Below, piece by piece: positions 9,314-19,135 of a stretch of DNA of 64,000 nt. This DNA is from Flavobacteriaceae bacterium UBA1682 (GTDB taxonomy: Bacteria > Bacteroidota > Bacteroidia > Flavobacteriales > Flavobacteriaceae): NCBI GenBank assembly GCA_002320285.1, contig DCKE01000004.1, positions 1 to 64,000 of the forward strand, in the 5' to 3' direction. The translations under genes and the position numbers were made by a program. Under the pieces are notes generated by a model. That model worked only from the letters and a program-made list of their open reading frames with translations. It was not told where the DNA came from and ran no database searches. How positions within the stretch are numbered: the stretch's first letter is position 1; each line of letters opens with the position of its first letter.

Positions 9314-9964
9314 ATGTCTAAAAATCAACCTCAGAAAATTGCCGGTATACGAATACCCGACAGTAAAATTGCCACACAAGCTACTGAACTTTTGTTAACA
9401 CACGGCACGGAATTTATCTACAATCATTCACTGCGTGTATTTTTGTTTTCCTCCTTACACGCACAACGAAACAATTTGGATTATGACCGCGAATTATTGT
9501 ATACCGCAGCAGTCTTTCACGACTTGGGACTTGTAAAACCATACCGCAGTGCGGATTTGCGTTTTGAGGTCGACGGAGCAAATGCCGCGCGAGAATTCTT
9601 AAAAAGCCATGGAGTGCCTTTAGACAAACTGCAATTGGTTTGGGACAGTATTGCACTACATACCACTATAGGTATAGCCGAACACAAAGAGAATGAAGTA
9701 GCGCTACTGTACGCCGGTGTAGGACTCGATGTGATCGGAGACGGTTACGAGCACCTAACAAAAGAACATCGCGAAGAAATTATCCATATTTTTCCACGAC
9801 AAAACTTTAAAAAGCAAATCATCCCCACCTTCTTTGAAGGCTTTGCACATAAAACCGAAACGACCTTTGGCAATATTAAAGCCGATGTCTGTGCTTTTAT
9901 GATACCGAATTTTAGAAAGACCAATTTTTGCGATTGCATTTTAAATTCTCCGTGGTCAGAATAA
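9314..9964 (+). CDS. HD-domain protein (cyanamide hydratase/DDI2-like)
   Basis: A 216-residue soluble protein with metal-binding HD motifs: His38 (YNHSLRV), His69-Asp70 (VFHDLGL), a further His in ALHTT, and Asp in VGLDVIGDG. The motif spacing and the NHSLRVFLF...FHDLGL arrangement are those of the small HD hydrolases that include fungal cyanamide hydratase and yeast Ddi2/3. The substrate in bacteria is unknown. It lies 79 bases after the AraC gene and is probably co-transcribed with it, which hints at induced detoxification of a small molecule. Confidence 0.75.
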   Translation: MSKNQPQKIAGIRIPDSKIATQATELLLTHGTEFIYNHSLRVFLFSSLHAQRNNLDYDRELLYTAAVFHDLGLVKPYRSADLRFEVDGANAAREFLKSHGVPLDKLQLVWDSIALHTTIGIAEHKENEVALLYAGVGLDVIGDGYEHLTKEHREEIIHIFPRQNFKKQIIPTFFEGFAHKTETTFGNIKADVCAFMIPNFRKTNFCDCILNSPWSE

Positions 9965-10323
9965 TCAACGACCCAAATACAGCACAATTATAGGTCTTAA
10001 ATCTAAAGATCCGTTGCCCCGGCCTATAAATCGGTATGGACTACTTAATTTATACCCCCTTTTTTAAAAATTAGTTTAAATAAGAGCTGTGTTAAAAAGC
10101 CGGTGGTCAAAGCTCAACTATCGCAATAATTGTAAGAGACAACACATGTTTAAATTTAGTTAATAAATTATATTTAGTTTAAATAATTTAAAAAACAACT
10201 GGCTCGATATTCGATAAAACACAAGATCTAAGATTTGACTATGTTTTTCCTTAACATTTTATGTCGTTTTAATTAATTAAAATCGTAAATTTAAAGTATT
10301 ATAAACATACTAAAATATTGAAT
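9965..10323 (+). other. Intergenic region, AT-rich
   Basis: About 360 bases with no open frame of note. The sequence becomes very AT-rich towards 10324, consistent with a promoter for the HdeD-like gene. I could not place a clear -33/-7 pair and found no strong hairpin after the HD-domain gene. Confidence 0.4.
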
Positions 10324-10902
10324 ATGGAAAATCAAGTAATGACAACAATGAAAAGTGCTATCAAGCATTGGTACCTATCACTTATTGTAGGTGTATTATT
10401 TATTTTATTGGGTTTTTGGATACTGAGAACTCCTGTAGAAGCCTATATTACATTAGCCTTATTATTTAGTATTAGTTTCTTTATCAACGGTATTTTCGAA
10501 ATTATCTTTTCTATTAGCAATCGAAAGGAACTAAACAGTTGGGGCTGGTTTTTAGCAACCGGTATTATTGATCTTATTTTTGGTATTTGGTTGATGTCTG
10601 CTCCGCAATTATCGATAGCAGTTCTACCATTATATATTGGCTTCATCTTACTGTTTCGTTCGGTATCGGCCATTGGATTTTCATTTGAAATCAAATCTTT
10701 TGGTTCCAAAAACTGGGGATGGCTATTGGCCTTAGGCATTTTAGGTATTTTATTCTCGTTTATTATGATTTGGAATCCAATAATTGGAGGCATCACAATC
10801 ATTTTTTGGACGGCTATGGCCTTTTTAATATATGGAATCTCTCGAGTAGTGCTGTCGATTCGATTTAAACAACTCAAGAATCAGATTAAAAATCAATCAT
10901 AA
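10324..10902 (+). CDS. HdeD/DUF308-family membrane protein
   Basis: A 192-residue protein from ATG 10324; an upstream in-frame TTG is less likely. Six hydrophobic segments are arranged as two similar halves, each containing a W-GWLLALGIL/W-GWFLATGII type helix followed by ...GI(L/W), the internal repeat of the DUF308 family. E. coli HdeD of this family contributes to acid resistance at high cell density; here the role is uncertain. It is monocistronic, with a strong terminator directly after the stop. Confidence 0.8.
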   Translation: MENQVMTTMKSAIKHWYLSLIVGVLFILLGFWILRTPVEAYITLALLFSISFFINGIFEIIFSISNRKELNSWGWFLATGIIDLIFGIWLMSAPQLSIAVLPLYIGFILLFRSVSAIGFSFEIKSFGSKNWGWLLALGILGILFSFIMIWNPIIGGITIIFWTAMAFLIYGISRVVLSIRFKQLKNQIKNQS

Positions 10903-10909
10903 ATCATGC

Positions 10910-10946
10910 AAAAGGTTTTTTCAATTGTTGAAAAAACCTTTTTTTT
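10910..10946 (+). terminator. Rho-independent terminator
   Basis: Perfect 15-bp stem (10910-10924 with 10928-10942), 3-nt loop and a T run to 10946. It starts 8 bases after the stop of the HdeD-like gene. Confidence 0.9.
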
Positions 10947-11428
10947 ACTGTCAACCTATAGCTACCGCTATGTAGCCTAAACGACTCCAAGGCGTACTGC
11001 GATAAAATTTGCTTTACAAAGTCTGTACAGCACTTTTTTTTTTTAACAGACGCCCCAGCATGATATCCATTACCCCACTACTTACATCTCTCAATCGGGT
11101 TCAATACACTTCGAACTCATATGCTAAAAAAAATAGGTATCAGACAGCGCACGAAGCCGAACGACCTATAATGATTTACGCTTTAATTTCCTTTTTTAAC
11201 ATCGGAAAAAAAAATAATTAACAAAAATATACAAACAATGGCAATGGCAATTTTTACAGAAAGCCAAATCCTTATTTATTTTTTATTTAATTAACAATAA
11301 TATCATAGTAATCAAGGCCTAACGAAATAAAAATTGTTTTTTATGCGAGTTTATACTTCTTTATTATACAAAATAAGCCTATTTTTGGAAAACGCTAATA
11401 GCATTTACATTTCTATAAAAAACACTAT
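10947..11428 (+). other. Intergenic region upstream of the efflux operon
   Basis: About 480 bases. A 70-codon frame at 11009-11221 has no family features and low-complexity content, so I do not call it. TATTTTTG at 11380-11387 fits the flavobacterial -7 box TAnnTTTG and lies 42 bases upstream of the adaptor start, a plausible operon promoter, although a TTG box at the expected upstream distance is not evident. Confidence 0.4.
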
Positions 11429-12490
11429 ATGAAACGAGTTGTAATTCTCGCCCTACTCCTATTTACTGTTGGAGGAATGATTGGATACCGTCTGATCCAA
11501 AATAACAAGAAACAAGAAAAAGGACCGAATAACAGTATGAGTGCTCCACTACAAGTCAAGGGTATGATTATCAGTAATTCAAACTTCAATAATTCAATTC
11601 AACTTTCTGGATCCATAGAGCCCAATGAGCAAGTAGATCTCAAAAGTGAAGTTTCTGGTGTTGCGGAAAAAATATTTTTTCAGGAGGGAAGTCACGTTAC
11701 TGCTGGTCAAACCCTACTTAAGGTTAACGACTCTGAATTGCAAGCGCAGTTATTACAAGCAAAAACCAAGGTTTCGCTAACGTCAGAAAACGAGCGCAGA
11801 GCGAAATTACTTATTGCCAAAGAAGCTATTAGTAAAGAAGAATACGATGTGGCTTATGCCGAACTTCGATCAGCTCAAGCCCAAGTTCAATTGGTGGTAG
11901 CACAGATTCAAAAAACATCGATTAAAGCGCCTTTTTCTGGAAAAATTGGCTTGCGCTATATTTCGCCCGGAACCTATATTACTCCAGCCACACCAATAGC
12001 TAAATTGGTCAATAGTCAACAGGTTAAAGTAACCTTTGCTGTACCGGAAAAATACGCGACTCAGGTAAAAAAAGGTGGTAAAATTACCTTTACAGTATCG
12101 GGAAACAGCAAATCGTACACCGCAGAGATTTATGCGATTGAAACTCAGATTGAAGTAAGCAATCGAACGCTTCAGGTAAGGGCATTAGCAGATAATTCTG
12201 ATGGTGAATTAATTCCCGGTTCTTTCGCTAATATAGAATTGATCCTAGATGTCATTGAAAAAGCTTTATTAGTTCCTACTGAGGCCGTTATTCCAATACA
12301 AAACGGCAAGAAGGTATTTGTTGCCAAAAACGGTCAAGCTAAAAGTGTTTTTGTAACCACTGGAGCGCGAACAAAAGACGATATACTAATATTAGAGGGT
12401 CTCCAGGTTGGAGATACTTTACTGACCTCTGGTGTGATGTCATTAAAAGACGACACTGTGGTGAACATTATTTTAACTCCAAAAAAATAA
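11429..12490 (+). CDS. RND efflux periplasmic adaptor (membrane fusion protein, HlyD family)
   Basis: A 353-residue periplasmic adaptor with an uncleaved or cleaved N-terminal helix (residues 4-22) and no lipobox cysteine. The lipoyl/barrel-sandwich half-motifs EVSGVAEKIFFQEGSHVTAGQ (about 72-92) and IKAPFSGKIGLRYISPGTYI (about 167-186) flank a short helical hairpin, then come the beta-barrel and the membrane-proximal domain. It links the permease and the outer-membrane channel encoded next. It is the first gene of a three-gene operon, with 4 bases between its stop and the permease start. Confidence 0.92.
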   Translation: MKRVVILALLLFTVGGMIGYRLIQNNKKQEKGPNNSMSAPLQVKGMIISNSNFNNSIQLSGSIEPNEQVDLKSEVSGVAEKIFFQEGSHVTAGQTLLKVNDSELQAQLLQAKTKVSLTSENERRAKLLIAKEAISKEEYDVAYAELRSAQAQVQLVVAQIQKTSIKAPFSGKIGLRYISPGTYITPATPIAKLVNSQQVKVTFAVPEKYATQVKKGGKITFTVSGNSKSYTAEIYAIETQIEVSNRTLQVRALADNSDGELIPGSFANIELILDVIEKALLVPTEAVIPIQNGKKVFVAKNGQAKSVFVTTGARTKDDILILEGLQVGDTLLTSGVMSLKDDTVVNIILTPKK

Positions 12491-12494
12491 TATT

Positions 12495-15400
12495 TTGAGT
12501 ATATCAACCTTAAGTATTAAGCGACCAGTCCTGACCATCGTAATGAATATTATTTTATTACTTTTTGGACTGATTGGATATCATTTTTTGGGTGTTCGAG
12601 AATTTCCTTCCATCGATGCCGCCCAAGTATCCGTAAGAACAAACTATGCGGGTGCAAATCCGGATATTATTGAATCTCAAATCACAGAGCCTCTTGAAAA
12701 AGCGATCAACAGCATCGATGGTATCCGCAACATCACTTCTTCAAGTACTCAGGGATCAAGCAATATTACCATTGAGTTTAACTTAGAAAAGAATTTAGAA
12801 GAAGCGGCAAATGATGTACGGGATAAGGTTTCTCAAGCCATGAGAAGTCTTCCACAAGACATCGATGCTCCCCCAGTAGTTTCTAAAGCGGATTCAGATG
12901 GAGAACCTATAATCACGATGACGATTCAAAGTGAGACACGGGATGCACTAGAACTCAGTGACTATGCCGAAAACGTAATTGCTCAACGGATACAGACCAT
13001 TTCTGGTGTAAGTAGTGTACAGATCTGGGGACAAAAAAAATATGCGATGCGATTATGGATCAATCCAGAAAAACTTGCGTCATATGGAGTAACTATCTTG
13101 GATGTCAGATCCGCGTTGGGTGGCCAGAATATTGAACTACCCACCGGAAAGTTAGTAGGTGATAATACGGAATTAACGGTAAAAACAAAAGGGAATCTAT
13201 CAACTCCTGAGGAATTCAACAATATTATTATTCGCTCGGATTCCGGTAAAGTAGTCAAACTTTCCGACGTTGGATATGCCGAATTGGGTCCCGAAAACAC
13301 GGAAACTCAAATGACCGATGCTGGAAAACCCATGGTTGGTATGGCTATAATTCCACAGCCGGGAACGAACTACATAGAAATTTCCGATGCCTTTTATAAA
13401 GAATTGGAACAATTGAAAAGAGAATTACCCGCAGATATTTCTCTGAACATTGCGATGGATAATACTTTATTTATCAAGAATTCAGTTACCGAAGTTGCTG
13501 AAACTATATTGATTTCAATTACACTGGTGGTTCTAATTATCTATTTCTTTTTTAGAGATTGGGGAATAGCATTTCGTCCGCTTATCGATATTCCGATATC
13601 GTTAATAGCCACTTTTTTCATCATGTTTTTGTTTGGTTTTTCGATCAATGTATTAACTCTTTTAGCGATTGTTTTAGCTACCGGTTTGGTCGTTGATGAT
13701 GGGATTGTCGTCACCGAAAACATTTATAAAAAAGTTGAAGAAGGCATGAGTCCGATTGAAGCGGCTATTAAGGGATCCAATGAAATCTTTTTTGCAGTTA
13801 TTTCGATATCTGTAACCTTGGCTGCGGTTTTTTTACCGGTGATTTTCCTAGAAGGCTTTGTAGGGCGATTATTTCGAGAGTTTGGTGTCGTCATTGCATC
13901 AGCGGTTTTAATCTCGGCATTTGTATCCCTTACCTTAACTCCGATGCTAAATGCTTACTTGATGAAAAAAGACGTCAGTAAAAAATCGAAGTTTTACAAT
14001 TTTACAGAACCTTTCTTTGTTCAATTAAACCTAACCTACCACAACGCCTTATCATCATTTATGAAATGGAAGTGGATTAGTTTTCCGATATTGATTTTAT
14101 GTTTTGTATTGATCGGCGTTTTTTATTCCACCATCCAAAAGGAAACAGCGCCCTATGACGACCGCAGCATGGTATCTATCGGAATCACGACTCCCGAAGG
14201 ATCTACCTATGAATATACAGACCGTTTGATGCAAGAATTGTCTCACCTGATCAACGATTCCATACCAGAGAAAAAGGTGGCGCTTGTCATTTCTTCTCCT
14301 GGATTCGGATCCTCATCTGTGAATTCCGGACGTATCCGTTTGGCTCTTGTCGAGCCGGGAGAACGGGAACGATCACAAGATGAAATCGCTAAACAATTGA
14401 GTCAGTATACCAAAGCCTATCCAGAGGCTAAAGTGCTAATTAATCAACAACCTACTATATCGGTTAACAGACGCGGTGGTTTGCCCATACAGTATATTAT
14501 ACAGGCTCCAAATTTTGAAAAACTCGAAGAAAAGATTCCTGAATTCATGAATGAAGTAAGTCAGGACCCTACATTCTCCGTCGTAGATGTCAATCTAAAA
14601 TTTAACAAACCTGAAATCTACGTCAATATCGATCGCGAAAAAGCACAGTCTTTGGGTGTATCGATTCGCGATATTGCTGAAACCCTGCAATCATCACTGT
14701 CAGGGCAACGGTTCGGTTATTTTATGATGAATGGAAAACAATATCAAATCATCGGACAATTTAAAGATTTAGATCGTAGTAAACCTTTAGATTTGGTTTC
14801 AACTTATGTAAAAAACAACAATGGTCAATTGATTCAACTCGACAACTTAGTTACCCTGGAAGAACGCAGTAGTCCACCACAGCTCTATCACAACAACCGC
14901 TATATGTCTGCTACGGTCTCTGCTGGCCTAGCACCTGGAAAAAGTATCAGTGATGGTATAGAAGCTATGGATCGCGTTAAAGCTAAGGTTTTAGACGATA
15001 GTTTTACAACTGACCTGTCTGGAGAATCAAGAGATTTCGCAGAAAGTAACTCCAATACTGCTTTTGCCTTTGCTTTAGCACTATTGTTGATATATCTTAT
15101 TTTAGCCGCTCAATTTGAAAGTTTCTTAGATCCCTTCATCATCATACTAACTGTACCAATGGCTGTAGCAGGAGCTTTATTTTCACTGTGGTTATTCGAT
15201 CAAACTTGGAATATATTTAGTCAGATTGGAACGATTATGCTGATTGGTTTAGTGACCAAAAACGGTATACTTATCGTCGAATTTGCCAACCAATTACGCG
15301 AACGCGGTATTGAAAAACACCAAGCAATTATTGAAGCCTCTGTCTCGCGTTTGCGTCCGATTTTAATGACCAGTTTTGCAATCGCATTTGGAGCATTACC

Positions 15401-15566
15401 GATCGCACTATCACTCGGCGCCGCTTCACAAAGTAGAGTTGGTATGGGCGTTGTAATTGTTGGAGGTACCATCTTCTCTTTAGCATTGACATTATTTGTT
15501 ATTCCCGCTATTTACTTGATGTGGTCCCGAGCTAAAAAACACCGTCCCGAATTTGATAATTATTAG
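12495..15566 (+). CDS. RND multidrug efflux permease (HAE-1 type)
   Basis: A 1023-residue inner-membrane proton-driven pump of the AcrB/MexB type. The start is TTG at 12495: the first residues, MSISTLSIKRPVLTIVMNI, are the conserved family N-terminus, and the next ATG would cut into the first membrane helix. Twelve membrane helices are arranged as two repeats with large periplasmic loops. The proton-relay pair Asp401-Asp402 (GLVVDDG) is in helix 4, and the second-half GTIMLIGLVTKNGILIVEF helix is intact. It takes substrates from periplasm or membrane and passes them to the TolC-like channel. The substrates cannot be predicted, and no dedicated regulator is adjacent. Confidence 0.95.
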   Translation: MSISTLSIKRPVLTIVMNIILLLFGLIGYHFLGVREFPSIDAAQVSVRTNYAGANPDIIESQITEPLEKAINSIDGIRNITSSSTQGSSNITIEFNLEKNLEEAANDVRDKVSQAMRSLPQDIDAPPVVSKADSDGEPIITMTIQSETRDALELSDYAENVIAQRIQTISGVSSVQIWGQKKYAMRLWINPEKLASYGVTILDVRSALGGQNIELPTGKLVGDNTELTVKTKGNLSTPEEFNNIIIRSDSGKVVKLSDVGYAELGPENTETQMTDAGKPMVGMAIIPQPGTNYIEISDAFYKELEQLKRELPADISLNIAMDNTLFIKNSVTEVAETILISITLVVLIIYFFFRDWGIAFRPLIDIPISLIATFFIMFLFGFSINVLTLLAIVLATGLVVDDGIVVTENIYKKVEEGMSPIEAAIKGSNEIFFAVISISVTLAAVFLPVIFLEGFVGRLFREFGVVIASAVLISAFVSLTLTPMLNAYLMKKDVSKKSKFYNFTEPFFVQLNLTYHNALSSFMKWKWISFPILILCFVLIGVFYSTIQKETAPYDDRSMVSIGITTPEGSTYEYTDRLMQELSHLINDSIPEKKVALVISSPGFGSSSVNSGRIRLALVEPGERERSQDEIAKQLSQYTKAYPEAKVLINQQPTISVNRRGGLPIQYIIQAPNFEKLEEKIPEFMNEVSQDPTFSVVDVNLKFNKPEIYVNIDREKAQSLGVSIRDIAETLQSSLSGQRFGYFMMNGKQYQIIGQFKDLDRSKPLDLVSTYVKNNNGQLIQLDNLVTLEERSSPPQLYHNNRYMSATVSAGLAPGKSISDGIEAMDRVKAKVLDDSFTTDLSGESRDFAESNSNTAFAFALALLLIYLILAAQFESFLDPFIIILTVPMAVAGALFSLWLFDQTWNIFSQIGTIMLIGLVTKNGILIVEFANQLRERGIEKHQAIIEASVSRLRPILMTSFAIAFGALPIALSLGAASQSRVGMGVVIVGGTIFSLALTLFVIPAIYLMWSRAKKHRPEFDNY

Positions 15567-15569
15567 ACA

Positions 15570-16886
15570 ATGAAATATTTAATATCCATTATAACTTTCT
15601 TTCTCGTGGGATTTCAGACGGGCTTTGCACAAGCTCCAACTGCATTATTAACCCTTGAAGAGGCTTTGAGTCAAACACTCGAAAACAATTTCGACATCCA
15701 ATTGGCCGCTAATAATCTCAAAATAAATGAGGCCAACGTTTATAGAGGCAATGCTGGTATGTTACCCAGCTTAGCATTGGTTGCCAACAGCAATGATAAT
15801 TTTACGAATACCACCCAAACGCAGTCGGATGGTTCCTCTAGAGAATTGAACAACTCTAAAAACAATTCACTGAGTTATGGTGCCGCATTAAATTGGACGC
15901 TCTTTGATGGTTTTAAAATGTTTGCCAAATACGATGAGCTTAAACAAACACAGGTGCAAGGTCAGAAGTTATTGCAGATAAAAATATTGGAAAAGGTCAA
16001 CGAAGTATACACGGTCTATTATGACTTAGTTCAACAACAAAAGCTTTTTACAGCATTGGATACCGCTGTAGTAATCTCTAAACAGCGTTTGGAAATTGCT
16101 GAAAACCGCTATCAAATTGGAAAGGCTTCTAAATTAGAAGTACTAAATGCCAAGGTTGATTTGAATACGGATATTACCACGCTAACTCGACAAAAAGAAT
16201 ACTATTACAATACCAAGGTTCGTTTGAATCGCGTAATTTCAAGAGATACTTTTAAACTTGACTTCATCGTCGAGTCTAATGTAACCATCAATTGGGACCT
16301 GAAACTCGTTGATTTACTATTGCAATTAGACGCTCAAAATCCGGATTTACAATTGGCTATCATCAACGCAGATATTGCTCAATTACAGTACAAACAGTTG
16401 CGTGCAGATCGATATCCCACTTTATTGCTAAACTCTGGTTATACGTTCTCTGAATCGGAATCTAGTCTTGGATTTGTTAGTAAATCCTCTGGCCGTGGTT
16501 GGAATTATGGATTTACGGCAAGACTTAATTTATTTGATGGTCAACGTCAATCTCAAAAGGAGAAAATCGCACGATTTGAAATGGACAACGCTCAAATTTT
16601 GATTGAACGTCAACGTCAGTTTATCGAATCAGAATTGATGATGGCATTTCAGACGTATTCCACCAACTTAGAATTAGTAAATCTTGAAGGAAAAAATGAA
16701 GAAATAGCCAAACAAAACTTAGAAATCACTTTGGATAAATTTGAGATTGGAACGATATCAACTCTTGAATTTAGAACGGCACAATTAAATTATGTCAATG
16801 CTGTAGTTCGCAACAACAATGCGCAATATCAGGCTAAATTATCAGAAATAATTTTAAAAGTACTCGTGGGTAAACTCGATATATAA
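15570..16886 (+). CDS. TolC-family outer-membrane efflux channel
   Basis: A 438-residue outer-membrane factor with a signal peptide (1-20, ending GFAQ). Two OEP repeats, each of long alpha-helical hairpin sequence, are visible (about 28-210 and 235-430), with the typical start LTLEEALSQTLENNFDIQ. It begins 3 bases after the permease stop, so adaptor, permease and channel are translated from one message and form a complete tripartite pump. No terminator hairpin is evident after it. Confidence 0.93.
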   Translation: MKYLISIITFFLVGFQTGFAQAPTALLTLEEALSQTLENNFDIQLAANNLKINEANVYRGNAGMLPSLALVANSNDNFTNTTQTQSDGSSRELNNSKNNSLSYGAALNWTLFDGFKMFAKYDELKQTQVQGQKLLQIKILEKVNEVYTVYYDLVQQQKLFTALDTAVVISKQRLEIAENRYQIGKASKLEVLNAKVDLNTDITTLTRQKEYYYNTKVRLNRVISRDTFKLDFIVESNVTINWDLKLVDLLLQLDAQNPDLQLAIINADIAQLQYKQLRADRYPTLLLNSGYTFSESESSLGFVSKSSGRGWNYGFTARLNLFDGQRQSQKEKIARFEMDNAQILIERQRQFIESELMMAFQTYSTNLELVNLEGKNEEIAKQNLEITLDKFEIGTISTLEFRTAQLNYVNAVVRNNNAQYQAKLSEIILKVLVGKLDI

Positions 16887-17050
16887 ACAGCATTTGTTTA
16901 CGGCTAAAAACGGCTAGATATGATAGTATATTCTGAAGTCTCATACTTTGAACTGCATCGATTGCAACATGTTGTGATATAAAATCTTATTTTTTTCATA
17001 AAACAAAAGACACGCTTCACGTAATAAGGGGATTTCATATATTAAAACCC

Positions 17051-17058
17051 TAAATTTG
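17051..17058 (+). promoter_or_regulatory. Candidate -7 promoter box (TAnnTTTG)
   Basis: TAAATTTG matches the flavobacterial -7 consensus and lies 29 bases before the ATG of the phosphatase gene, a fitting distance for a short leader. No TTG is found at the usual -33 position, so support is partial. Confidence 0.4.
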
Positions 17059-17087
17059 TAGCTTATTATTTTTTTAAATTTTCAGTC

Positions 17088-17909
17088 ATGTTTCAAACAA
17101 AGATTTATGTAGCTGCCCTATCTCTCGCCTTTTTTAGCAGTTGTCAAGTAGCTCAAATCAAGTCTACCAATAATTCAAATCAACGTATCGTCAATGATAT
17201 CGAATTAAACGGTAAGGTATATGCCGCCGTTTTTCATCAACGTGCAGCGGAATACCAAGCTTTATGTCAACAAGCCTTTAATGTTGCTAAGATGCATGTA
17301 GATGTGGTATTACAACAACAACACGCCAAACCTATAGCGATAGTAACCGACATCGATGAAACGTTTTTAGACAATTCACCTTACGCTGTAGAGATGGCTA
17401 AAAGAGGTCAGGTTTTTGACGAAGCCAGTTGGTTGGAATGGACTTCAAAAGCAAATGCACAACCGCTAATGGGTAGTCAGGAGTTCTTTAATTATGCTGC
17501 TTCTAAAGGAATTACCATTTTCTATATCACCAATAGAAATGAAAATGACAAAGCGGGAACAATAGCGAATTTAAAAAGATATCACTATCCCATGGCTGAT
17601 GAGCAGCATGTAATTGTGCGTCAATCTGATTCAAGTAAAGAGACCCGTCGTTTAAAAGTTAGTGAAACCCACGAAATCGTCATGTTATTAGGTGATAATT
17701 TATCGGACTTCTCCAATGCTTTTGATAAAAAGACAGAAGAACAACGTTCTGAAGCAGTACGGAATAATGCTAAGGACTTTGGCAAAAAATTCATTGTATT
17801 ACCCAATGTTAACTATGGGGATTGGGAATCCGCCCTGTTAGACTATAAAAGAGATTGGACTCCCCAGCAAAAAGATTCTATTTACAACAGCAAATTGATT
17901 GGTTTTTAA
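17088..17909 (+). CDS. 5'-nucleotidase/acid phosphatase, lipoprotein e(P4) family
   Basis: A 273-residue HAD-superfamily phosphatase of class C. A lipoprotein signal ends at Cys19 (AFFSSC), so it is probably membrane-anchored in the cell envelope. The HAD motif I is VTDIDET with Asp88 and Asp90, and the downstream acidic motif is GDNLSDF. The family (Haemophilus e(P4)) dephosphorylates nucleotide monophosphates, NMN and similar compounds outside the cytoplasm, supporting nucleoside or NAD precursor scavenging. The length is normal. It stands alone between a promoter-like box and a terminator. Confidence 0.9.
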   Translation: MFQTKIYVAALSLAFFSSCQVAQIKSTNNSNQRIVNDIELNGKVYAAVFHQRAAEYQALCQQAFNVAKMHVDVVLQQQHAKPIAIVTDIDETFLDNSPYAVEMAKRGQVFDEASWLEWTSKANAQPLMGSQEFFNYAASKGITIFYITNRNENDKAGTIANLKRYHYPMADEQHVIVRQSDSSKETRRLKVSETHEIVMLLGDNLSDFSNAFDKKTEEQRSEAVRNNAKDFGKKFIVLPNVNYGDWESALLDYKRDWTPQQKDSIYNSKLIGF

Positions 17910-17933
17910 TCAACCTATTTATTTTATAAACAA

Positions 17934-17966
17934 AAAACGGAACTCCATTGGGGTTCCGTTTTGTTT
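17934..17966. terminator. Bidirectional rho-independent terminator
   Basis: 13-bp stem with one G-U pair (17934-17946 with 17950-17962, core AACGGAAC/GTTCCGTT) and a 3-nt loop. T-rich tails lie on both strands, between the convergent phosphatase and flavodoxin-RidA genes. Confidence 0.85.
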
Positions 17967-17983
17967 ATAAGTATATGTAACTG

Positions 17984-19135
17984 CTATTCAATTTCAAAAA
18001 CCGCTTGAATTTCCACTGAAGAATTTACGGGAATCGACGATGCACCAACTGTAGCGCGCGTATGTTTACCGCGTTGACCAAAGACGCTAATAGCCAAATC
18101 AGATGCACTATTCATTAAGGTAGCGTGTTGCGTATAACCGGCAGCAGTATTAAAAAAACCCGTTAGTTGAACACATTGTTTTACCCGATCTAAATCTCCC
18201 TGAGTGGCGTCTTTTAAAACAGCAATAACATTTAACATGGTTTGTCTGGTTGCTTCTTTAGCTTGTTCTTCTGTTAGATCCTTCCCGATAATACCTGGAT
18301 ATAGGATTTTACCATCTTTTAAAGCAACTTGATTGATATACACCAAATTACCTGTTCGAACGTAAGGTACATAACTACCTGCAGGTGCCGGTGTTGGCGG
18401 CAAGGTGATTTTTAATTCCTCAAGATTGCGCTCTACGCGTTTTACATCAACACTAGCAGCCTTAGGACCATCCTCCTTTTTGGGAGACTCTATGGCTAGA
18501 GCAACCGCAACTCTTGCCAATGCTTCTCCCTGCAAACGAGCGAACTGAAGTTCACTTGAAGTTGGCCGGTCTCCTCCAGGCATAGAAGCCAAACTCGTTG
18601 TACCAAAAACCGTATTGCCTTGGGGAATATTTTTATCCATAGTATCCATACCCATAATTCCCGTAGGAACTAGTATCATTCCATGTACAGCGAGTGTACT
18701 CCAAAAAGACAATATTGCAGCTTCTCTGCCTGCACCACTACCCGCTCCCATAAACACCGTTGCAGGTATCCCTTCCAACTTTCTACTTGTCCATATATCA
18801 ATCGTTTGATCGAGGAATGTGCGCATGGCTCCACTCATATTACCAAAATGTACTGACGAACCAAAAGCAATACCATCGTACAAAGTCAAATCCTCCACTG
18901 TAGCAATGGGAATAGCAGTATATAATTTTTTATTCGTCGGTGTTTCGATCCTCTTGATGACCGCCAATGCTTTTGGATTCTTATTAATTCCTTCGGCAAC
19001 CGCCTGTGCTAATTTGTAAGTAGTGCCGTGTTCGGAGTGAAATAAAACCAAAATTTGTTTTTTAACTTGTCCCATACTCGTAGTAAAATAAAAGATAACC
19101 AAAACAGTTATCGCGATTTTAAATAGTTTTTTCAT
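17984..19135 (-). CDS. Exported flavodoxin-RidA fusion protein
   Basis: A 383-residue two-domain protein. Residues 1-22 form a signal peptide (KKLF, a hydrophobic core, then TSMGQ). Residues 27-205 are a WrbA-like flavodoxin: the phosphate loop region FHSEHGTTYKLAQAV, then FGSSVHFGNMSGAMRTFLDQT and FMGAGSGAGREAA. After a Pro-rich linker (about 240-253), residues 255-383 form a RidA/YjgF domain ending in the family-typical R(ATVGASSIPVNSSVEIQ) segment that carries the arginine of the active pocket. Both domains are normally single cytosolic proteins; the fusion and the signal peptide together are unusual. An FMN-dependent quinone reductase joined to an imine/reactive-species hydrolase in the periplasm is inference. 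Confidence 0.8.
   Translation of the reverse strand: MKKLFKIAITVLVIFYFTTSMGQVKKQILVLFHSEHGTTYKLAQAVAEGINKNPKALAVIKRIETPTNKKLYTAIPIATVEDLTLYDGIAFGSSVHFGNMSGAMRTFLDQTIDIWTSRKLEGIPATVFMGAGSGAGREAAILSFWSTLAVHGMILVPTGIMGMDTMDKNIPQGNTVFGTTSLASMPGGDRPTSSELQFARLQGEALARVAVALAIESPKKEDGPKAASVDVKRVERNLEELKITLPPTPAPAGSYVPYVRTGNLVYINQVALKDGKILYPGIIGKDLTEEQAKEATRQTMLNVIAVLKDATQGDLDRVKQCVQLTGFFNTAAGYTQHATLMNSASDLAISVFGQRGKHTRATVGASSIPVNSSVEIQAVFEIE

Noticed and set aside
11009..11221. 70-residue plus-strand frame before the efflux operon
   Set aside because: It runs through a T homopolymer and AT-rich sequence, has no family features, and ends in a low-complexity tail.
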